Shown one piece after another: positions 58,160 through 64,000 of a DNA stretch of 64,000 bases. Source of the DNA: Umbilicaria muhlenbergii (taxonomy: Eukaryota > Ascomycota > Lecanoromycetes > Umbilicariales > Umbilicariaceae); contig KK106981.1 in the NCBI GenBank assembly GCA_000611775.1, positions 10,443,183 to 10,507,182 on the forward strand, given 5' to 3'. The notes below the pieces were generated by a model, which made no database searches, had not been told where the DNA came from, and worked only from the letters and a program-made list of their open reading frames with translations. The position numbers were made by a program, and so were the translations under genes. Every line of letters starts with the position of its first letter. Position 1 is the stretch's first letter.

Positions 58160-61100
58160 GACTCTGTCACAGATGCAGAGAGACATCAAGTCAAGCAGAA
58201 GCAGTTCAGTCAAGAAGGTAATTACATTAACAGTGATGACATGATACCCTCATCTAGTGAGGAGGAAGACTTCATAAAAGTAATGAATTCTAAAGGCTCA
58301 GGAGAGCTTATGAAAGAAGATAATAATGAATGATTATCTGCTCATGAAGAAAGGTGAATTCAAATGTACACTGAAATACTTGATGCCCTTAGCAACAAAG
58401 AGGAGTATGTGAAGCAGATAAAAGAGATAAAGGATCAGATTCTTTATATTATTTAAAATGCATTTACATAAAGACAAGATCATGAAGAAACCAACTATCA
58501 AGATATAATTAAAGAGACATCACTGAAAGGTTCTCAGTTCATCATCAGAGGGAGATATGTTACCTCTGACAGAGCACACATCCCATGAGAACTTCATATG
58601 AAAGTATGAGAACTCTGAAATGAATACTTCAAGAGAGATCTGAATAAACATTCAGCTCAGAAGGTGAATCTGAAAGACTTTAAGTATGTAAGAAAGAACT
58701 TAAGTTTCTTTTCTTTTAATTCAAAAAACTAGAAGGCTCTTCAGGTCAGAGGTCTCTGAAGATGCTTGTTTCAAAGTCTTCAGGCAGTGAATGACAATGA
58801 GAGTTCATCACTGCAGCACAGAAAGACATGAGCAACTTTCATGTTTAAGTTAAAGTCAATGATCAGTCAGCCTGATTGTTAATAAACAGTGACTGCACAG
58901 GGAACTTCATGAACTCAGGATTTGCTGCAAAACATGTAATCTGAACACAGGTGAAGCAGAATCCCTTTAAACTTCAAGGATTCAATGAGACCTTTATGAA
59001 ACATAATGATGAATGAGTAAATCAAGAGACAGTTCTCACGCCTATGCATTTAAGCTGACATTGGGAAAAAATTCAATTCAACATAATGAAGCAATCAGGA
59101 AGTGATATAGTCCTAAGAATATCATGACTTCAAGCAGTCAATTCAATGATTGATTGAGCTGAAAATGAGATATACTTTGTTAAGGGTGATAATCTTAATA
59201 AGTTATATTCAGTCCTGAACTCACCTGAAGGTGTGGAGATCTTTATTATGTCAATGAAAGAGATGCATGAGGAACTGAAGAATCCTGATGCAAAAATACT
59301 GTGAAGCAGATGAGTCAAAAATGACTGAGACCTCATTATCAAGTTATTTATCCCTAAAGAATATAAAGACTTCAAGGAATTGTTTACAGCTGTAAAGGAT
59401 CAGGACGCCTTGCTGAAATATTAAAAATGAGATCATGAAATCAAAATCATGAAAGATTACACATCAATGAAGCAACCTATTTACTCATTGTCACCTTAAA
59501 AGTTAAACACTTTGTGAGAATACTTAGAGGAGAACTTATGAAAAGGATTCATATGAGAATCACAATCTTCAGCTGAATATTCAATACTGTTCATGTCAAA
59601 ATTGAATAGTTCACTCAGATTATGTGTTGATTATCAAGCATTAAACAATATCATCATCAAGAACAGTTACCCCTTGCTGCTTATTTCAGAACTGCAGAAT
59701 CAGTTTCAGAGAGTGTAATGATTCATCAAGTTTAATATTTCAGGAGCTTTCAACCAGATTCATATTAAAGAAGGAGATGAATAAAAAATCATGTTTCAAA
59801 TGAAGTTCAAACTTTATGAGTACCTAGTAATGCCTTTCAGATTGACAAATGTGTCAGCAACATTTCAGGCTTTCATTAATAACATACTGCAAGAATATTT
59901 GAATCAGTTCATAGTCATGTACCTCAATGACATACTGATCTACTTCAAGACAAAGAAGCAGCATGTTCAGCATGTTCACAAAGTTTTACAAGCACTACAG
60001 GATGCAGGATTGCAGGTAAAGTCTGAGAAGAGTCTTTTTCATTTTAAAGAAGTACACTTCCTGAGTTTCATTGTAACATCAGAAGAGTTATGAATGAACT
60101 TTAAGAAGATATAATCTGTGATTAAATGATCAGTATTAAAGAACATCAAGGAAGTACAGTCCTTCCTTGAGTTCATGAACTTCTATAGAAAGTTTATTGA
60201 AAAGTATTCAAAAATCACATCACCTCTGATGAAGTTGATCAGAAAAGATCAAAAATTCAAGTGATCATCTGAAGCACAGAAAGTCTTCAATGAGTTGAAG
60301 AAAAGATTCACTTCTTAATTAATTCTCATGAGTTTCAACCCTGAGAAACTTATTATGCTCAAGACAGACGCGTCAGATGAAGTTATAAAAGCATGCATTA
60401 ATCAGTTAAATGATAAGAGACATCTGCGCTCAGTAGCTTTTTATTCAAGAAAGTTTGCAAGCGCTGAAATGAATTACAAGATACATGACAAGGAGCTGTT
60501 AATTATTGTTAATGCATTCAAGCAATGATATGTGTATCTAGAAGAACTTAAACATGAGGTTCAGGTATACTCAGATCATAAAAATCTGTTGTATTTCATG
60601 ACAATGAAAATCTTAAATTGAAGACAAGTGCGTTGGTCAGAAGAATTGTCACAGTATAATTTCAGAATTCATTATCAAAAAGAATCAGAGAATGTCAAAG
60701 TGAACACTCTCAGTCAATGAGCTGATTACTTACAAGATAAGTCAGTCATCAGTCATGTTATTCTTCAGGAGAATGAGCAAGGAAATATGTTTTTCAACAA
60801 ACAGTTCAACCTCATCATACAAATAAAGGACAACATCTTTAAAAACAAAATTTAAAAAGCATTAAAGAATGATAAGTTAGCACAGCAAGTTCTTCAGAAT
60901 ATTAAGAATCATGAAAGCTTTGAAAAGCAGAAAAACTTATTATTTTTTTAAGGTTTGATCTATGTTCCTGTTAGTCTTCAATGGAAACTAACAGAGGAAA
61001 GTCATTTCAACAAGACACACAATCATCAGGGAATCAACAAAACAGTGAAACAACTCACAAGGACTTATTACTTCTCACACATGAAGAAGAAAGTCAAAGA

Positions 61101-62330
61101 GATCATTCAGAAGTGCAACATTTGCTGAAAAAGTAAAGCAGATCAGCATAAGTCATACAGTTTATTCAAGTCATCAAGGACATCATCAAGATCATGAGCA
61201 AGCATCACATTAAACTTTGTGATTAAGTTATCAAAGTTGAAAGAACCCCTGATGAAAGCAGTTTATGATTCAATATTAATTATCATCAACAGACTTACAA
61301 AGTACAGATACTTCATACCTTATAATGAAGCATCATCAGCAGAAGAACTCACATATATGTTCTTAAAAGTTATAACAGTACTTCATACCTTATAATGAAG
61401 CATCATCAGCAGAAGAACTCACATATATGTTCTTAAAAGTTATAACAGTCAATCATGAACTGCTGAAAGAGATAATCTCTGACAGAGACAAACTCTTCAC
61501 CTTTAAATTTTAAAAGTCATTAATGAATCAGCTGAGGATTCATCACAAGTTATTAACATCATATCATCCTCAAACAGATGAACAAACTGAATGATTTAAT
61601 CAGATTATGAAACAGTACCTATGATATTATGTTAATTATCAGCAAACTAATTGAGTAGAACTCTTACTGATAGCTCAGTTAATATACAATTCAGCAGCAA
61701 CAGAGACAACTGAAGTATCATCATTCTACATTAATTATGATTTCAACCCGGCTATGAATGAGGTCAGGAGACTAGTAATGATAACATAATGAACAAGAAT
61801 ACAAGTGAACCACCTCAAGAATCTGCATGAAATGTTGCAGAGGAACATCAAATTCACCTCAGAAAGATTAATGATATATTATAATAAAATGAGAGTTAAA
61901 GGACCTACTCTTAAAGAGGAGGATAAAGTATATCTTCTGTGTCATAATATCAAGACAAAGCAATTTAGCAACAAATTGAATCACATGAAGTTGAGACCTT
62001 TTCAAATTGCTAAAACTAAGAGAAGCATTAACTATGAGCTTGAGCTTTCACTCACTATGTGAATACATTCAGTATTTCATGTATCACTACTTGAATCAGC
62101 AGACCTGAAAATGCCAATACAAGAGAATTCATCAGAGATCAACTTGAAAAGTCAAGATGCTGAATTCAAAGTAAAAGAAATCTTAAATCAGCAAGATATA
62201 AATGATGAGTCACACTATTTGATCAAATGAAAAGGATATGATAGTGAAGGAAACACATGAGAATCAGAAGAGAATCTTACTCATTGTGCAGTGAAATTGC
62301 ATTAATTTCAGCAAAGAAATCTGCAGGAAG

Positions 62331-62816
62331 TCAGTCTGCATCATTGAAGATGAAAGCTTTAAATATAAAAAAGTTGAGAGGAGACCTGTTAAAAGAATCA
62401 GCAGTTACAGCAGCTGAGCATTCATTCATCTTCAGCTCTTCAATGTTCTGAAGTTCAGTACAAATTAAGTCTGACTGCTTCTTCCTCAGAAAAGTGATTT
62501 ATTTGTAAAGCCTCTCTTTCTTCACTCTTATCTCTCACTTTTGTGCCATGACGGCATTCTTTTCCTTTTTTAAGTAATGAATCTTCATGCTCACCTTGTT
62601 GATCTCCTCTGAGGATATGAACAAGTCACAAGAGATGCTCAGCTGAATGCAGGTGTTACACTTGTTGTAATCATTCAACACTTTACACTTCTTGTCATCA
62701 GTCAGGCAGTGATCACACGTTCACATAATAATTCTTTCATTTTCAGCAATCAAATCAATCAAATGAGAATGACAGGAAGTAGATGACTTCTTTTTTCTGA
62801 TATCAAATGAAGGCAT
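62331..62816 (-). other. Antisense accessory reading frame with Cys6 zinc-cluster-like pattern in Gypsy element 2 (fossil)
   Basis: Minus-strand coding-like sequence lies between the end of pol and the 3' LTR, with a possible ATG at 62814-62816. Near 62625-62720 it shows six cysteines spaced CX2CX6CX8CX2CX6C (TCDHC ... KKC ... KCNTC ... SCDL), which falls inside the spacing of fungal Zn(II)2Cys6 clusters. A charged, Lys-rich helix follows, as in DNA-binding cluster linkers. It is broken at a few places. Position and pattern parallel the antisense frame of Gypsy element 1. Confidence 0.5.
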
Positions 62817-62863
62817 GAGGAAGGTTAAGTTTTTGAGGATGAAAACATTAAGAGAGGAGTTAA

Positions 62864-63296
62864 TGTTACACCTCTCATTAAACAGTACCTGATTGATATG
62901 CATAACAGGTGTACATGTGGTACTGCTCATGATGCTCAGAGCATGAGCACCTCAAGCACTTAACTGCTCATGATGCTCAGAGCATGAGCACCTTGAGCAT
63001 CTGATCACTCATGATGCTCAAAGCATGAGCACCCTGAGCAGAGAGGTTACACACACAGAGTAATATAATCACACATGAGTCTCCTAAAGTATTATATAAT
63101 CACAGGTAGATTCATAGTTAGAAGCTCATGCTCAACTCATGTATTAAATGCAATCTCATAGGTCTACAACCTTCTAGTTTATTCAAGTCTACATGTGATC
63201 AGTAGTTCATTGAATCAAGTGCTGTGGTTAGATAAATGTTGGTATAGTTCATTGAATGATTATATTATCTCTGTCACTACAACATCACCTGTTACA
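62864..63296 (+). repeat. 3' LTR of Gypsy element 2
   Basis: 433 bases, same ends and the same three hairpin-forming tandem units. Flanked by TCCTT, the duplicate of 55559-55563. Confidence 0.92.
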
Positions 63297-64000
63297 TCCT
63301 TAAGAACCTTGCTAACATAAGTATATTGATTGATCATAAGGGTTTAATTTTTTTGATTTCAGTGTATTTGAATTCTGAGGCAGACATTTAACTCACTTAA
63401 ATCCTTTATATTGTACATCTTTTGAAGCTTCATTTTAACTTCTGTAATTGCTTTCATTTCCTTCAAGAAAATGAGCAAATCATTGACATAAAGGGCAATA
63501 ATTACCTCTGAATTCTCATTTAGAAAAATGAAATTGTCTCTAAACAGTCTGACAAACCTTAGGCCATGTAGGGTGGCTCAGAAGGTGTTGTTTCAAACTC
63601 ATTTAAACTGCTTTAAGTCATATAACCCCTTGATTAAGTGGCAGGTCATTTTCTTAAACCTCTTGTATGATAACCTCTCTGAAGGTTTCATATATATTTC
63701 CTCTTTGAGCTCATCAGTGAGGTATGCGCTAATGACATTCATTTGGTGTATATGCATGTCTTCATATGCTGCAATAGCCAGAAGCATGTGTAGTGAGTTA
63801 AAATATAAAGTTGAGGCAAAGGTTTCTTCATAGTTGATCTCATATTGTTGAGAAAATCCTCTGATGACTAGCCTGACTTTGAAGCGCTCAATAAGGTCAC
63901 TGAAAGTGTATTTAACCTTGAATACTCATTTAAAAGTGATTGATTGATGCCCTTTAAGCAGTTCAATCAATTCTCATGTTCTGTTTGCTGTTAAAGAATT

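Larger units (their letters stand above)
55564..63296 (+). mobile_element. Ty3/Gypsy chromovirus fossil 2 (about 7.7 kb, including a hAT insertion), inserted in the Copia
   Basis: Two 433-base LTRs (55564-55996 and 62864-63296) begin TGTTACACCTC and end CCTGTTACA, with TCCTT exactly duplicated outside. Inside are a gag region with a CCHC zinc knuckle at about 56839-56880, a protease-like stretch near 58870-58930, reverse transcriptase at about 59540-60100 with a YLND box at 59920-59931, RNase H near 60340-60720, integrase at about 60950-61800 and a chromodomain at about 62165-62290. The gag region is split by the hAT-like element at 57102-58159. The element is broken by many changes, mostly of the CpG-transition kind. 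LTR differences are more numerous than in Gypsy element 1, so it is probably older or more heavily mutated. Confidence 0.9.
46046..64000 (-). mobile_element. Ty1/Copia LTR retrotransposon fossil, split by two Gypsy insertions, entering from the right edge
   Basis: Minus-strand Copia sequence is present in three blocks: about 63297-64000 (reverse transcriptase, with the catalytic YVND box near 63478-63490), 54975-55563 (end of RT and start of RNase H, TPID and SLMYI motifs) and 46046-46758 (end of RNase H, 3' non-coding part and LTR). The blocks are consecutive parts of one Copia pol, interrupted by the two Gypsy elements described below. The element is broken and also cut by the insertions; the 5' half lies beyond the window. 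The block nearest the host gene keeps CpG sites, whereas the inner blocks have lost most. It is older than both Gypsy insertions. Confidence 0.85.

Overview
This is a stretch of a filamentous ascomycete (Pezizomycotina) nuclear genome. Genes carry short introns (mostly 44-70 nt) with GTRNGT-type donors and CTRAC-like branch points. The gene families are typical of this group: DUF7924, DUF3435/FluG, DUF3176, fungal STAND receptors and an amdS-like amidase. The genus cannot be named from the sequence.

Layout. 0-8.5 kb is accessory: a DUF7924 nuclease-like gene, two doubtful remnants, and a broken DUF3435/FluG tyrosine-recombinase-like gene that ends in C2H2 fingers and a chromodomain. 8.5-20 kb holds a CorA-like transporter, a SesA-NB-ARC-TPR receptor (NLR), a decayed membrane protein and a STAND-N/ankyrin protein. 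21.4-26.1 kb is one intron-less gene for a giant secreted Ser/Thr-rich protein with seven PAN/apple-like cysteine modules and one carbohydrate-binding-like module. 26.5-33.6 kb is a conserved housekeeping block: Rab escort protein, cyclophilin, signal peptide peptidase and exosome subunit Rrp43. 34-43.5 kb is mixed: an NmrA-like pseudogene with three nonsense codons, a possible stub of a membrane protein, a SnoaL-like protein, a DUF3176 membrane protein with one in-frame TGA, and an amidase. 43.8-46.0 kb is the 3' part of an ankyrin-TPR gene.

From 46.0 kb to the end the DNA is AT-rich, CpG-poor fossil transposon sequence, and its order of insertion can be read directly. A Copia element (minus strand) sits in the 5' part of the ankyrin-TPR gene. 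Two Gypsy/chromovirus elements, each with equal-length LTRs and a perfect 5-bp target duplication, were inserted into the Copia. A 1058-bp hAT-like non-autonomous DNA transposon with an 8-bp target duplication and an internal minisatellite was then inserted into the second Gypsy.

The most unusual signals are these: (1) both Gypsy fossils carry, between the pol end and the 3' LTR, an antisense reading frame with a Cys6 zinc-cluster-like pattern; (2) the hAT-like element carries a CpG-rich ~61-bp minisatellite built from 12-bp sub-units inside CpG-depleted DNA; (3) a tyrosine-recombinase-like gene is fused to a chromodomain; (4) three STAND/NLR-type genes lie within 36 kb, one of them cut by the Copia.
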